From NCBI RefSeq assembly GCF_000286835.2, contig NZ_AJYD02000038.1, positions 1,352,513-1,416,512 on the forward strand: a stretch of 64,000 nt of DNA, given 5' to 3'. Of this stretch, positions 1 to 8,426 are shown in pieces (the stretch's first letter is position 1; every line of letters starts with the position of its first letter). A program made the position numbers and the translations under genes. This stretch comes from Enterovibrio norvegicus FF-33 (GTDB taxonomy: Bacteria; Pseudomonadota; Gammaproteobacteria; Enterobacterales; Vibrionaceae). Below the pieces are notes generated by a model. The model searched no databases, had not been told where the DNA came from, and saw only the letters and a program-made list of their open reading frames with translations.

Positions 1-490
1 GTTTATTGGTGGACCACACCATGTCACCTTCGAGATAGATCGTCATTAATCGCAGGTCTTGGTCAATCAATGCATTGCCCAAAATCTCATAAAGCGTGGG
101 GTTAGAGGAAAGCACTCGTTGATTGAGTTCGTCGTCGGCAGAGAAAAGGTAAGGAATCGTGAACACTTGCATTTCTGGCACTTGGGCTCCGATGATACCC
201 ATCGAAGCATGGGTCAGTTGCAAGGTACCAATGGCAGTGAGTGCAGTAAGGTCTTCTGATTCGCCGAGCATACCGTAGGAATATATATCAACAGCAACCT
301 CGCCTTGAGATTTGTCTTCGACTTTTTTCTTGAACGCCTGCGCATAGATATCCTGCACCGAGCCTTCAATTTCTTCGAGACCAAAGCGCCACACTGCTGG
401 TGGTTCAGTCGCCGCTAATGAATGGGTGAGCATCGTCATCCAAACTAAACAAATCGCAATGCCCTGCAAAAATACCTTTCTTATCTTCAT
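1..490 (-). CDS. TRAP transporter substrate-binding protein DctP-type (5' part; runs off the window)
   Basis: Reading the minus strand from an ATG at 490 gives an open frame of 163 codons that leaves the window before a stop. It begins with a Sec signal peptide (basic MKIRK, hydrophobic core, cleavage near SLAATE). Next comes a DctP-like start: a 'WRFGLEE' strand, a helix with 'AQAFKKKVEDKS', 'GEVAVDIYSYGMLGESEDL', then 'IPYLFSADDE'. DctP proteins are periplasmic and hand carboxylates or other small acids to a DctQM membrane pair. Those partner genes would lie left of the window, so the substrate cannot be told. The gene diverges from the chitinase gene across a 477-bp gap. Family call is by recognition of the N-terminal pattern. 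Confidence 0.8.
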   Translation of the reverse strand, partial: MKIRKVFLQGIAICLVWMTMLTHSLAATEPPAVWRFGLEEIEGSVQDIYAQAFKKKVEDKSQGEVAVDIYSYGMLGESEDLTALTAIGTLQLTHASMGIIGAQVPEMQVFTIPYLFSADDELNQRVLSSNPTLYEILGNALIDQDLRLMTIYLEGDMVWSTNK

Positions 491-967
491 TATTCTGCGT
501 CCTTTTGCAGTCGTCTCAAGGTGATGAAATCTTTCCCTATTAAGTTGATAACGCAAAAAACGCATTGCCATCAGTGTATTCAATGAGACTTTGCGGCAAT
601 AAAACAGTGATGATGTCTGATTTTTGCTTGAGGGAAACCGAAACGTTGCTTGCTGGCTTTGATGCAGTGTAGCAATTGTGAACAAAAAATACGCATAGCG
701 CTTGGAGTGTAGTGGGCTAATTAACCATGATGGTTATGGGATATTTCATGACAAGAATAAAGTGAGAGTCCTCTGTATTTTATACCCATCTTATTCAGTA
801 AGCGGTCATAAACTTGCGCGGGGAAAATCGTCAACATCAAGGGAGAGATTGCAGTAAGTAGTTATTCTATTAGTAAAATCTCTGACTCAGCGATTGACGA
901 TTTTAACCAGCAAGAATGACTGAATACGTATTTTGATTGGGATTGTTATCGGATAAGGAAATTCATC
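491..967. promoter_or_regulatory. Divergent intergenic region between TRAP and chitinase genes
   Basis: No gene is seen in this 477-bp gap. It must carry the promoters of both divergent genes. The most structured element is a perfect 7-1-7 inverted repeat at 722-736 (TAACCAT-G-ATGGTTA), a plausible operator. The chitinase ribosome site lies at about 955-960 (GGATAAGGAAA). No convincing CRP or sigma-54 site was found by eye. Confidence 0.5.
722..736. promoter_or_regulatory. Perfect 15-bp inverted repeat, possible operator
   Basis: TAACCAT G ATGGTTA is a perfect 7-bp inverted repeat around one central base, 232 bp upstream of the chitinase start and 232 bp from the TRAP gene start. The size and symmetry suit a dimeric repressor, but no regulator is identified. 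It could be chance. Confidence 0.3.
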
Positions 968-3511
968 ATGCACAAACCAATAATGTACTCTGCAATTGCC
1001 TTGAGTATTGCTACCGCGCTTCCTGCATGGGCGGTAGATTGTACTGCTTTGCCTACGTGGGAAACCTCCGCGGTTTATAACGGCGGTAACCAAGTTGCTT
1101 TTCAAGGTGAAGCGTTTAAAGCCAAATGGTGGACATCTGGGAAGAACCCTGCGGAGAATTCCGGTCCATGGCAAGAATGGGAATCCCTCGGGCAATGCGT
1201 ATCAGGCGGAAATGTGCCCCCTGTTGTCTCCGTTACGTCACCTCTTAACAATACCCAGTTTACTGACGGCGATACGCTTTCTCTTTCTGCCTCCGCATCG
1301 GACAGTGATGGCTCGGTTAGCGATGTCGAATTTTTCGCCAATGGCTTAAGCCTTGGTGTCGTTAATGCTACGCCGTATACCTTGAGCTGGACGGCGACAG
1401 AGGGACAATACACCATCAGCGCAGTGGTGACGGATAACGAAGGTGCGTCCAGTGAGCAGAGCGTTTCAGTCACGGTTGTTCCGCCAGATTTCGGATTCCC
1501 GCCAAGTGCACAGTTAACGAATCCAACCAGCACATCACAAATCAAAGTGGGTGATAATGTGCCGCTGCAAGTGCTTGCCTCTGATGCTGACGGTCCAATT
1601 GCGCGTGTTGATTTCTATGTCGATAACCAGTTGGTCGGTACTGATAACACGGAACCATTTGAAGTTAGCTGGCCTGCAACAGAAGGCAGCCATACCTTTA
1701 ATGCTAAAGCGACGGATCAAGATGATCTTTCTGCTTGGACGGGTGAAGTTTCCGTCAGTGTGGCGGGTGAAAGTGTTGGTGGTGGTTGTGCTGGCGTGCC
1801 GACTTATAAAGCCGGTACACCTTACGGGGCTGGTGACATCGTACAAAACGGTAACTACAAATATCAATGTGATGTGGGCGGTTGGTGCTCATCGAGTTCG
1901 GCCTGGGCATACGAACCGAAAAACGGTGAGTATTGGACCGATGCTTGGACAGAGCTGGGTATCTGTGCCATTGGGCCCACTGTCACATTTACCACGCCTT
2001 CGGACAACGCTACGTTGCTAGCTGGGGAGCCGATAGTCATTGCTGTTGATGCAACGGATGCAGATGGCAGCGTAGATGGCGTAGAGTTTTTTGCGGCGGG
2101 ACAAAGTCTTGGTGTCGATGCCACTGCGCCTTACCGTGTTAATTGGTTGGCGCAAGGCATGGGTGAAATCAGCCTAAGTGCGGTTGCGACCGACAACGAA
2201 GGCAACACGGGAAATGCAGGTGTGCTGGTTAATGTGAGTGACCAACCGCTGGTGGCGAGTCTCACGTCACCGTCTGCTGGCACGACAGTCGGCCTGGGCA
2301 AAACCGTCGCACTGACGGCAGAAGCCAGTGCATTGAACGGCAGCGTATCAAAGGTTGATTTCATCGTTGATGGTTTGATTGTTGCTTCTGATTCGAATGC
2401 GCCATACAGCGCTAATTGGACTCCGGGCGCAGCTGGAAGCTTTACGGTCTCTGCACTAGCAACTGACAGTAACGGTTTAACGGCGGCAACTTCGGGTGTT
2501 ACTGTGAAAGTGTTCGAACAGTCAGCGGTCAAACACAAATTGATTGGTTACTGGCACAACTTTGTGAACGGCGCAGGTTGCCCGTTGAAGCTTAGTGAAA
2601 TGTCTGAAGCGTGGGATATCATTGATATTGCCTTTGCAGAAAACGATCGCAACAGTGATGGTACGGTTCACTTCAACCTTTATAACGGTGATATTCGCAG
2701 CAGTTGTGCGCCGCTTGACCCACAGGTGTTCAAGCAAGAAATGGCCGCATTGCAAGCTAAGGGCAAAGTGTTTGTTCTGTCTTTGGGTGGTGCTGAAGGC
2801 ACAATCACACTGAACAATGATACTGATGAAGCTGCGTTTGTTTCTAGCCTGACAGAAATCATTAAAGAATGGGGCTTCGACGGCTTAGATATCGACCTTG
2901 AAAGCGGGTCTAATTTGCTTCACGGTTCGCAAATTCAGGCGCGCTTACCTCGTGCCTTGAAGCAGATTGAAGTGAACATGGGCGGTGATATGTATCTTAC
3001 CATGGCACCAGAACATCCTTATGTTCAAGGTGGTATGGTTGCATACACAGGGATCTGGGGCGCGTATATTCCACTAATTGATGAGTTGCGTGATACGCTC
3101 GATTTACTGCATGTCCAGCTTTATAACAATGGTGGCATGCCAAACCCTTACCTTGCGGGTGCAGCGCCAGAAGGTTCGGTAGACATGATGGTTGCCCAAT
3201 CAAAAATGCTGATCGAAGGGTTTGAGCTCGCAAATGGCACTATGTTTGCACCGCTTAGAGACGATCAAGTTGCGATTGGTTTGCCGTCTGGGCCAAGCTC
3301 TGCCAACTCAGGTCAAGCACCGACACGTAACATTCTTGATGCGCTCGATTGTGTCACCAAGGGCACAAGTTGTGGCACTGTGGTTCCAGCATTTAACTAC
3401 CCGAATTTTGGTGGTGTGATGACATGGTCAATCAACTGGGACCAGCACGATGGTTACAATTTTTCAGGCCCAGTGGGTGATAAATTGAAAGCCATGAATG
3501 CAGGGCAGTGA
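968..3511 (+). CDS. chiA2: Secreted multidomain GH18 chitinase (ChiA-2-like)
   Basis: An extracellular chitinase of 847 residues. It has a Sec signal peptide ending near PAWAVD (residue 22) and a CBM5/12 chitin-binding module at about 23-77 (aromatic 'KWWTSGKNP'). Ig/Big-type beta-sandwich repeats, four in total, carry the recurring pattern 'D.DGSV..V.FF..G...G' with 'PY...W'. A second CBM5/12-like module lies at about 270-330. The GH18 barrel spans about 521-847 and carries the catalytic DGLDIDLE at 638-645, with Glu645 the proton donor. Length and catalytic domain closely resemble Vibrio cholerae ChiA-2 (about 848 residues), from memory. It hydrolyses insoluble chitin to oligosaccharides. 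A strong hairpin terminator follows at 3591, so it is probably transcribed alone. Confidence 0.93.
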   Translation: MHKPIMYSAIALSIATALPAWAVDCTALPTWETSAVYNGGNQVAFQGEAFKAKWWTSGKNPAENSGPWQEWESLGQCVSGGNVPPVVSVTSPLNNTQFTDGDTLSLSASASDSDGSVSDVEFFANGLSLGVVNATPYTLSWTATEGQYTISAVVTDNEGASSEQSVSVTVVPPDFGFPPSAQLTNPTSTSQIKVGDNVPLQVLASDADGPIARVDFYVDNQLVGTDNTEPFEVSWPATEGSHTFNAKATDQDDLSAWTGEVSVSVAGESVGGGCAGVPTYKAGTPYGAGDIVQNGNYKYQCDVGGWCSSSSAWAYEPKNGEYWTDAWTELGICAIGPTVTFTTPSDNATLLAGEPIVIAVDATDADGSVDGVEFFAAGQSLGVDATAPYRVNWLAQGMGEISLSAVATDNEGNTGNAGVLVNVSDQPLVASLTSPSAGTTVGLGKTVALTAEASALNGSVSKVDFIVDGLIVASDSNAPYSANWTPGAAGSFTVSALATDSNGLTAATSGVTVKVFEQSAVKHKLIGYWHNFVNGAGCPLKLSEMSEAWDIIDIAFAENDRNSDGTVHFNLYNGDIRSSCAPLDPQVFKQEMAALQAKGKVFVLSLGGAEGTITLNNDTDEAAFVSSLTEIIKEWGFDGLDIDLESGSNLLHGSQIQARLPRALKQIEVNMGGDMYLTMAPEHPYVQGGMVAYTGIWGAYIPLIDELRDTLDLLHVQLYNNGGMPNPYLAGAAPEGSVDMMVAQSKMLIEGFELANGTMFAPLRDDQVAIGLPSGPSSANSGQAPTRNILDALDCVTKGTSCGTVVPAFNYPNFGGVMTWSINWDQHDGYNFSGPVGDKLKAMNAGQ

Positions 3512-3590
3512 TAATTAGCTTATCGCTTGGCTTCATTACAACGTTTGATAATCTAAGCGGTATGTAATCAAGCAAGTATGTAGTAAATAC

Positions 3591-3618
3591 AAAATCGGCA
3601 GCCAGTCTGCCGATTTTT
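3591..3618 (+). terminator. Rho-independent terminator of the chitinase gene
   Basis: An 11-bp perfect stem (AAAATCGGCAG at 3591-3601 with CTGCCGATTTT at 3607-3617) and a 5-base loop, ending in a T run. Confidence 0.85.
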
Positions 3619-3718
3619 AATTCCTGTCTTAACTGTCGGCCTGTCTCGTAAGCATGACTTCATCGATTAGTCTTCGTTCATATACTTCGTTCAGGCTTTT
3701 TATGGCGTAGATAAATTG

Positions 3719-4291
3719 ATGACTCATCATGTTGGCGGCAAAACCCTAAAAGGACTCTCCTTTTTGTTTTCTCAGTTACCCAAATCAGAGAAATGGCTGC
3801 ATATGCTAACCATGACCTGGGTATTGTTTCAGTTAGGTACGTCCTTTGGCATGCACGTTCATGCGGATACCACAGAAGTGCAGCTCACTTGGATAGACAA
3901 ATCGCATATGTATGGCGGGTTAGGGTTGCTGGTGGTGGCGACGTTATTTTTCATTATTGTTCTGAATCGCCGTTCGATGGCTGATTTATATCCTTGGGTG
4001 AGCGGGGATTTCAAGTCCATCAAGGAAGATATTGGCTCGTTGTTTAAATGGCACTTGCCTGAGCCTCGGGCTGGCGGATTAGCCGCAACAGTAGAAGGGC
4101 TAGGGTTGCTAGCCTTGCTGTTGGCTGTATTTACCGGAACGCTGTGGTTTGGGTTCTTCACTTTTGGCAGTGCTATCGCTCCCGATTTTCTCTCTATTCA
4201 TAAAACCGCTGTTGGGGCTATTGAAGCTTATATATACGGTCATGGCCTCTTTGCTCTGTTGCATTTACTGACATGGTGGCAAAGCAAATGA
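3719..4291 (+). CDS. Cytochrome b561-like integral membrane protein
   Basis: 190 residues from the ATG at 3719; a TTG three bases earlier is the other possible start. About four membrane segments can be seen: 'LHMLTMTWVLFQLGTSFGMHVH', 'YGGLGLLVVATLFFIIVL', 'GLGLLALLLAVFTGTLWFGFFTF' and 'AYIYGHGLFALLHLLTWW'. Histidines placed inside or at the ends of helices 1, 2 and 4 are the pattern expected of b-type haem ligands in bacterial cytochrome b561/cytochrome b proteins, which pass electrons across the inner membrane. No redox partner gene is adjacent. The haem role is inferred from the helix and histidine layout only. Confidence 0.6.
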   Translation: MTHHVGGKTLKGLSFLFSQLPKSEKWLHMLTMTWVLFQLGTSFGMHVHADTTEVQLTWIDKSHMYGGLGLLVVATLFFIIVLNRRSMADLYPWVSGDFKSIKEDIGSLFKWHLPEPRAGGLAATVEGLGLLALLLAVFTGTLWFGFFTFGSAIAPDFLSIHKTAVGAIEAYIYGHGLFALLHLLTWWQSK

Positions 4292-4393
4292 TGTATTCCT
4301 TTTTTACCTGTAGCCAATAAGCGATATGCAAATTAGTGTCTATAATTTTGTCATATATCAAATTGTGTCAGGTAAATATGAGAGGCATCCAAG

Positions 4394-4705
4394 ATGGAAA
4401 CATGGAAAGAAAAAGAAGTTGCCGAATTTGCTGTTGCTGTGATGTCTAAACGGTCGGTGACGGGTGTAGGCGCTGAGTACGAAAAATCAGGTAGCGGTAA
4501 CGACTGGCAAGGTTGTATTCGACTTGAGTTTGATGGATTTAGTGATGCTCGCATCCTGAATCTGGATCATATTTGGAAAGACATGATTGAAAATGAAAAA
4601 ACGATGTTTTCTGGTGAGGTATTGGCGTGTGAAACCGTTTCGAGCAGTGGCGAATCTGTTTTGCTCAATACGCCTTATGAAGTTGAAATTAGAGTGAGCT
4701 ATTAA
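4394..4705 (+). CDS. Small hypothetical protein, 103 aa
   Basis: An ATG preceded by AGAGG with 7-base spacing gives a 103-residue acidic soluble protein with no signal peptide or membrane segment. I do not recognise a family. It mixes helix (N terminus 'KEKEVAEFAVAVMSK') and likely beta strands ('CIRLEFDGF', 'YEVEIRVSY'). It stands alone between the b561-like gene and a 487-bp gap. Coding status rests on the ribosome site and composition. Confidence 0.55.
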   Translation: METWKEKEVAEFAVAVMSKRSVTGVGAEYEKSGSGNDWQGCIRLEFDGFSDARILNLDHIWKDMIENEKTMFSGEVLACETVSSSGESVLLNTPYEVEIRVSY

Positions 4706-5192
4706 CGCTGTTTTCTTGCCTGTTTAGCAGCATGCTCAACGTTTTCTTTCTTGGGTATGCTGCAATTAACCGTCTCTTCACTGACTAACCTGCCTTATAT
4801 CGCTCCTCTATCCCCACGTGATTTGACTACTTTTTCCCCGAAATATTCAATGGTAATTGTTAAAAAATTTGACGAATAGCCACTACAGTTATGAATAGGA
4901 ATCAGTACACTGACCTAACTCTCACTTTGCATGTACGGGTGATATATTGTCGCGATGCTGCGGTAAATGACTCGCCATTAGAGCGTTGGGCTGAACTCGG
5001 CGAACTATATCCATTGTGTGCATTCTCTATTCAAATCACAGCTATATTGTCCAAGCACTGGCGGTATATCCAAGCAACCAACAAACTCGCCTTTCGGGAG
5101 TCACGATGAATCCTGCATGTTGAGGTTGTTGAGGTAGAGATCATTGTTTGAACTGGGCTAGCCCCGCTATTTTGTCTGCTAGGGAATGAAAG
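4706..5192. other. 487-bp gap upstream of phnP
   Basis: No credible gene. A 72-codon frame at 4891-5109 has no ribosome site and no family resemblance. A weak inverted repeat (GCAGCAT at 4727-4733 with ATGCTGC at 4757-4763) might form a hairpin after the preceding gene. The phnP ribosome site AGGGAATG lies at about 5180. Confidence 0.4.
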
Positions 5193-5951
5193 ATGCTCAG
5201 ATTGACGTTATTGGGAACGGGTGCTGCGGGTGGCGTACCGTTGTATGGTTGTGAATGTATTGCTTGCGAAAGGGCGAGATCTCAAGCTGCGTTTGAAAGA
5301 AAACCTTGCTCAGCGATGCTTGAATGGGGAAGGGGCGGTGCACAAGAGAGACTGCTGATTGATGCAGGCTTGATGGACCTGCATTCACGTTTTGCGGCTG
5401 GCACGTATTATGGATTTCTGTTGACGCATTTTCATGTCGATCATGTTCAGGGTTTGTTTCATCTTCGTTGGGGCAATACGTCACCTATTCCGGTTTGGTG
5501 TCCTGATGACCCGCAAGGCTGCGCAGATCTGCTCAAGCATCCAGGTTGCTTGAGTTTTAAACCCACGTTGGATCATGGGGAATCTTTTAATATAAACAGG
5601 CTCAAGATCACCCCGCTCGCGATGAAGCACTCGCGTCCCACAATGGGCTTTCTGTTTGAGTATGGGATCATGAGTGTTGCCTACCTGACTGATACAGATG
5701 GTCTTTCTGCACAAACCTTAGATTTCCTTCTAGAGCGGCAGCCAATAGACGCTATCGTGCTTGATTGCAGTTTCCCGCCTAACAGTGAAGCTGGGAATCA
5801 TGGAAATTTAGATATTGCTCGCCTGATCCAAGAAAAGCTTAAGCCCAAGGAATTGATCATCACACATATTGGTCACGATCTCGATCGGTGGTTGATGGAG
5901 AATGGCGTACCGAATTGGGTGGAGATTGGACGTGATGGGATGGAGATTTGA
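5193..5951 (+). CDS. phnP: PhnP phosphoribosyl 1,2-cyclic phosphate phosphodiesterase
   Basis: A metallo-beta-lactamase-fold enzyme of 252 residues, matching E. coli PhnP (252) in length and in long conserved stretches. In the C-P lyase pathway PhnP opens 5-phosphoribosyl 1,2-cyclic phosphate to ribose 1,5-bisphosphate. Visible features are the start 'LLGTGAAGGVPLYGCECIAC', with Cys20, Cys22 and Cys25 matching the structural zinc site. The catalytic metal motif THFHVDH contains His79, His81, Asp83 and His84. Then come 'HVQGLFHLRWG', 'LTDTDGL' and 'THIGHD' near the C terminus, ending 'DGMEI' as in E. coli. No other phn gene is in the window, so this is an orphan copy here. It converges on the gate-domain gene across a 9-bp inverted repeat. 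Confidence 0.9.
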   Translation: MLRLTLLGTGAAGGVPLYGCECIACERARSQAAFERKPCSAMLEWGRGGAQERLLIDAGLMDLHSRFAAGTYYGFLLTHFHVDHVQGLFHLRWGNTSPIPVWCPDDPQGCADLLKHPGCLSFKPTLDHGESFNINRLKITPLAMKHSRPTMGFLFEYGIMSVAYLTDTDGLSAQTLDFLLERQPIDAIVLDCSFPPNSEAGNHGNLDIARLIQEKLKPKELIITHIGHDLDRWLMENGVPNWVEIGRDGMEI

Positions 5952-5977
5952 AGGTAGAGAAAAGAGCCTGAAGGAAA

Positions 5978-6013
5978 ATATACGCGCTTGGTATCTAGGC
6001 TAAACGCGTATAT
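5978..6013. terminator. Inverted repeat between convergent genes, possible terminator
   Basis: ATATACGCG (5978-5986) pairs perfectly with CGCGTATAT (6005-6013) around an 18-base loop, between the 3' ends of phnP and the gate-domain gene. There is no long T run on either strand, so a terminator role is only plausible. Confidence 0.35.
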
Positions 6014-6032
6014 CCGAACTTACTGCTGTAAT

Positions 6033-6995
6033 CTAAATAGCAACAGAGCGGTAGAACAACCGTTCGTAGCGTTTGCCATCAACCAGTCTAATCAGGCGTG
6101 AAATTGTTCCAACGATCACCAAGACAAAAATGAGCCTTCCCCAGAAAATGGTGTTGAAATCCGCGCCGATCACCAGCATGAGAATGGTATCTTCTATCAA
6201 GCTATGAAGCAGTCCCAACAGGGTAATGGCAGTGAAAACATCACGAGGCGGAATATGGCCTTTTCTTGCTTCATTGACTAATAAACCACCACCATAAGAC
6301 AGACCCAACGTAATGCCAATTAACGTCAGGTTAGTGGCTTCTTGGCTAATACCAAGTAATCGTAAAAACGGGCTAAGTGCTTTGGCAATTAAGCGTTCGA
6401 TACCGAGCACTTTCAACAGGTTTAACATCAGAATAAGGGCAAGAATAATAACGAATACAATGCCAAGATTTTGCACTTGATTAAGCGCCCAGTCGGTGAG
6501 AGGGATGTCGCCAGAGACTGAAGTTTGCCAGATGATTTGTGCGGGATCTTGCAATGAACCTGTTGTGCTGTAAATCAGTTGTAATATCCATGCAAAGAGC
6601 AAAGCACCGCCGACGCGGCTGACAATGGCCCACCACACTGAGACGCCTGACTTTTTCGCTAAGCTCACTTCAATCGGCATGGAGTGTGCTAGCAAAATCA
6701 TACAGCTTAGAATTGACGCTTGAGCCACTGTCATGGGTACGTCAAGGTTGACCAATATGACCAAAGAAGAATAGATGTTAATGAACATCGCGGTGGCCCA
6801 AACCAACCCCATTTCACTGGGAAGACCAACCAACTGCATGAGCGGCGCGATGAAATCTGAAAACCACTCAACGCCGCCCATTTCTTCAAAAATCTTTACA
6901 AAAATAATGGTCGGGATCATGACCTTGTACAGAGTGGTCGCCACGTTCACGCTGTCTTTAAATGTACGGCTTAGAAATTCCTTTATTCCGCTCAT
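6033..6995 (-). CDS. Nucleoside-recognition (Gate) domain membrane protein
   Basis: A 320-residue polytopic inner-membrane protein with about eight hydrophobic segments. The nucleoside recognition/Gate fold repeats as two halves. The first has 'VMIPTIIFVKIFEEMGGVEW' and a loop 'GLPSEMGLVWATAMFINIYSS'. The second has 'LIAKALSPFLRLLGISQEA' and 'GLSYGGGLLVNEARKGHIPP'. Relatives include SpmA/SpmB and the gate parts of nucleoside transporters. The substrate is not known for this branch. The gene is single, divergent from the flavin-reductase-fold gene at 7152. Confidence 0.72.
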   Translation of the reverse strand: MSGIKEFLSRTFKDSVNVATTLYKVMIPTIIFVKIFEEMGGVEWFSDFIAPLMQLVGLPSEMGLVWATAMFINIYSSLVILVNLDVPMTVAQASILSCMILLAHSMPIEVSLAKKSGVSVWWAIVSRVGGALLFAWILQLIYSTTGSLQDPAQIIWQTSVSGDIPLTDWALNQVQNLGIVFVIILALILMLNLLKVLGIERLIAKALSPFLRLLGISQEATNLTLIGITLGLSYGGGLLVNEARKGHIPPRDVFTAITLLGLLHSLIEDTILMLVIGADFNTIFWGRLIFVLVIVGTISRLIRLVDGKRYERLFYRSVAI

Positions 6996-7151
6996 GTTTT
7001 TCCTGGTCTCTACAAATAGCTACAGTGCTTTTTCGGCTATCCTAACTTGTTTTTTTTGTTTGGTAATTCTAAAATTTGCGATTCATCACGATGATCGAAA
7101 AAGAACGTTACGCTGTATTGGTCCATACACTGACAATAAAATGAAAAGATC

Positions 7152-7781
7152 ATGAATTTCAACACAACAGAACTCGACGCGATGGATGACCGTTATCGCG
7201 CTAAATTTATAAACAGTCTTTCCGGTTTTAAGAGCGCTAATTTGATTGGGACTACAGATGCCAAGGGCAATCACAATCTCTCGATTGTTAGTTCTGTTTT
7301 CCACATCGGCGCCAATCCCCCGCTAGTGGGCATGATCTGTCGGCCCCACACAGTCACTCGTGACACGTTGGAAAACATTCAAGCCTCGGGTGTGTATACC
7401 ATTAACCAAGTATGTGTCGATGTATGGAAGCAGGCGCATCAGACTTCTGCACGTTATCCCGCTGACGTATCTGAATTCGAGGAATCGGGATTAACGCCAG
7501 AGTGGGTAGATGGAATTGCTGCGCCTTATGTTGCAGAAAGCCGCGTGAAATTTGCTTTAGAAGCCCGTGAAACCCAAACGCTGGCCATCAATGGAACGGT
7601 GTTGATCATTGGTGAAATCGTGCAAGTCATTGTCGATGAAGAAGCGATTTCAGAGGATGGTTATATTGACATTGAAGCGTTGGAAACGGTGGCGATATCA
7701 GGGTTAGACAGCTATCACGTCACCAACCGTCTTGCCCGACTTCGCTATGCAAAACCGGGCAAGAATGTGGAGGAGATCTAG
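7152..7781 (+). CDS. Flavin reductase-like (FMN-binding split barrel) protein
   Basis: 209 residues with the flavin reductase-like split-barrel pattern. Early 'SANLIGTTDAKGNHNLSIVSSVFHIGANPPLVGM' is the usual FMN-binding strand-loop region, where 'N.S..S......P' contacts flavin. It is followed by 'RDTLENIQASGVYTIN' and a late 'GEIVQVIVDE'. Members bind FMN and act as flavin reductases or small oxidoreductases. The physiological substrate cannot be read from sequence. It stands alone, facing the DinB-fold gene at its 3' end with only 43 bp between them. Confidence 0.72.
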   Translation: MNFNTTELDAMDDRYRAKFINSLSGFKSANLIGTTDAKGNHNLSIVSSVFHIGANPPLVGMICRPHTVTRDTLENIQASGVYTINQVCVDVWKQAHQTSARYPADVSEFEESGLTPEWVDGIAAPYVAESRVKFALEARETQTLAINGTVLIIGEIVQVIVDEEAISEDGYIDIEALETVAISGLDSYHVTNRLARLRYAKPGKNVEEI

Positions 7782-7824
7782 GCTTTTAATGCCCTATAGT
7801 AGGTCAACTATCGATATCTCTAAT

Positions 7825-8367
7825 TCAAACAGCGCCACCCTCTGGTACAACAATGGGTAAATCCATGCAGCCATAATCCAATCCTAATTGGCTCAATAAA
7901 CAAGTGAGTTGCCCACGATGGTGAGTTTGGTGGTTGAAGAGGTGTTGGCAGTATTCGCCCACGAACTTAGTGAGGCTCTTTCCTTCAGTGTTTGTGTAAG
8001 TAAATGGTTTAGAAGTGACATCTTCAGTCAGGTGTTCAACCATCGACAAAATGATGACGTCCAGTTTTACTCTAAGTGGCATAAATTCATCAAGGCTTGG
8101 CGCGAAAGTATCGTTGATGGCACGAGAAATGGGCATGCCATCTAATGATGACTCATCCAAGCCAGCAACGTGATTGGCTGCTAGGCGCTGAAGCATGATG
8201 AGGTCGCCAAACATAATGTGATTCCAGTGATCAAGCACACTCGGGAAAAAGGCGTGGGCATCTTGATTCAACTGCTCGTCGCTGAGTTGGCGGCAAACAC
8301 CTAAAAGGTTCGCATTGATGCGCTGATTGTATCGCGCCATCATTCTAAAATTCGATTGTAAGTCCAT
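7825..8367 (-). CDS. DinB-fold metal-dependent protein
   Basis: About 180 residues. I start at the ATG at 8367 because it has a good ribosome site (CAGGGAG, 6-base spacing). An upstream in-frame ATG at 8406 has none. The C-terminal 'HLFNHQTHHRGQ' is the hallmark of DinB/YfiT-like four-helix bundles, in which these histidines and an earlier one ('VLDHWNHIMFGD') bind a divalent metal. The family includes thiol-transferases and damage-inducible proteins of unclear role. No partner gene is adjacent. Confidence 0.78.
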   Translation of the reverse strand: MDLQSNFRMMARYNQRINANLLGVCRQLSDEQLNQDAHAFFPSVLDHWNHIMFGDLIMLQRLAANHVAGLDESSLDGMPISRAINDTFAPSLDEFMPLRVKLDVIILSMVEHLTEDVTSKPFTYTNTEGKSLTKFVGEYCQHLFNHQTHHRGQLTCLLSQLGLDYGCMDLPIVVPEGGAV

Positions 8368-8426
8368 ATCATGCTCCCTGCAGGCTGTTTTTGAGTCTTG
8401 TTGCACTCTTAATCTACGCTGTTTTC

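Noticed and set aside
4891-5109. 72-codon plus-strand frame upstream of phnP
   Set aside because: No ribosome site, no family resemblance and composition like non-coding DNA.
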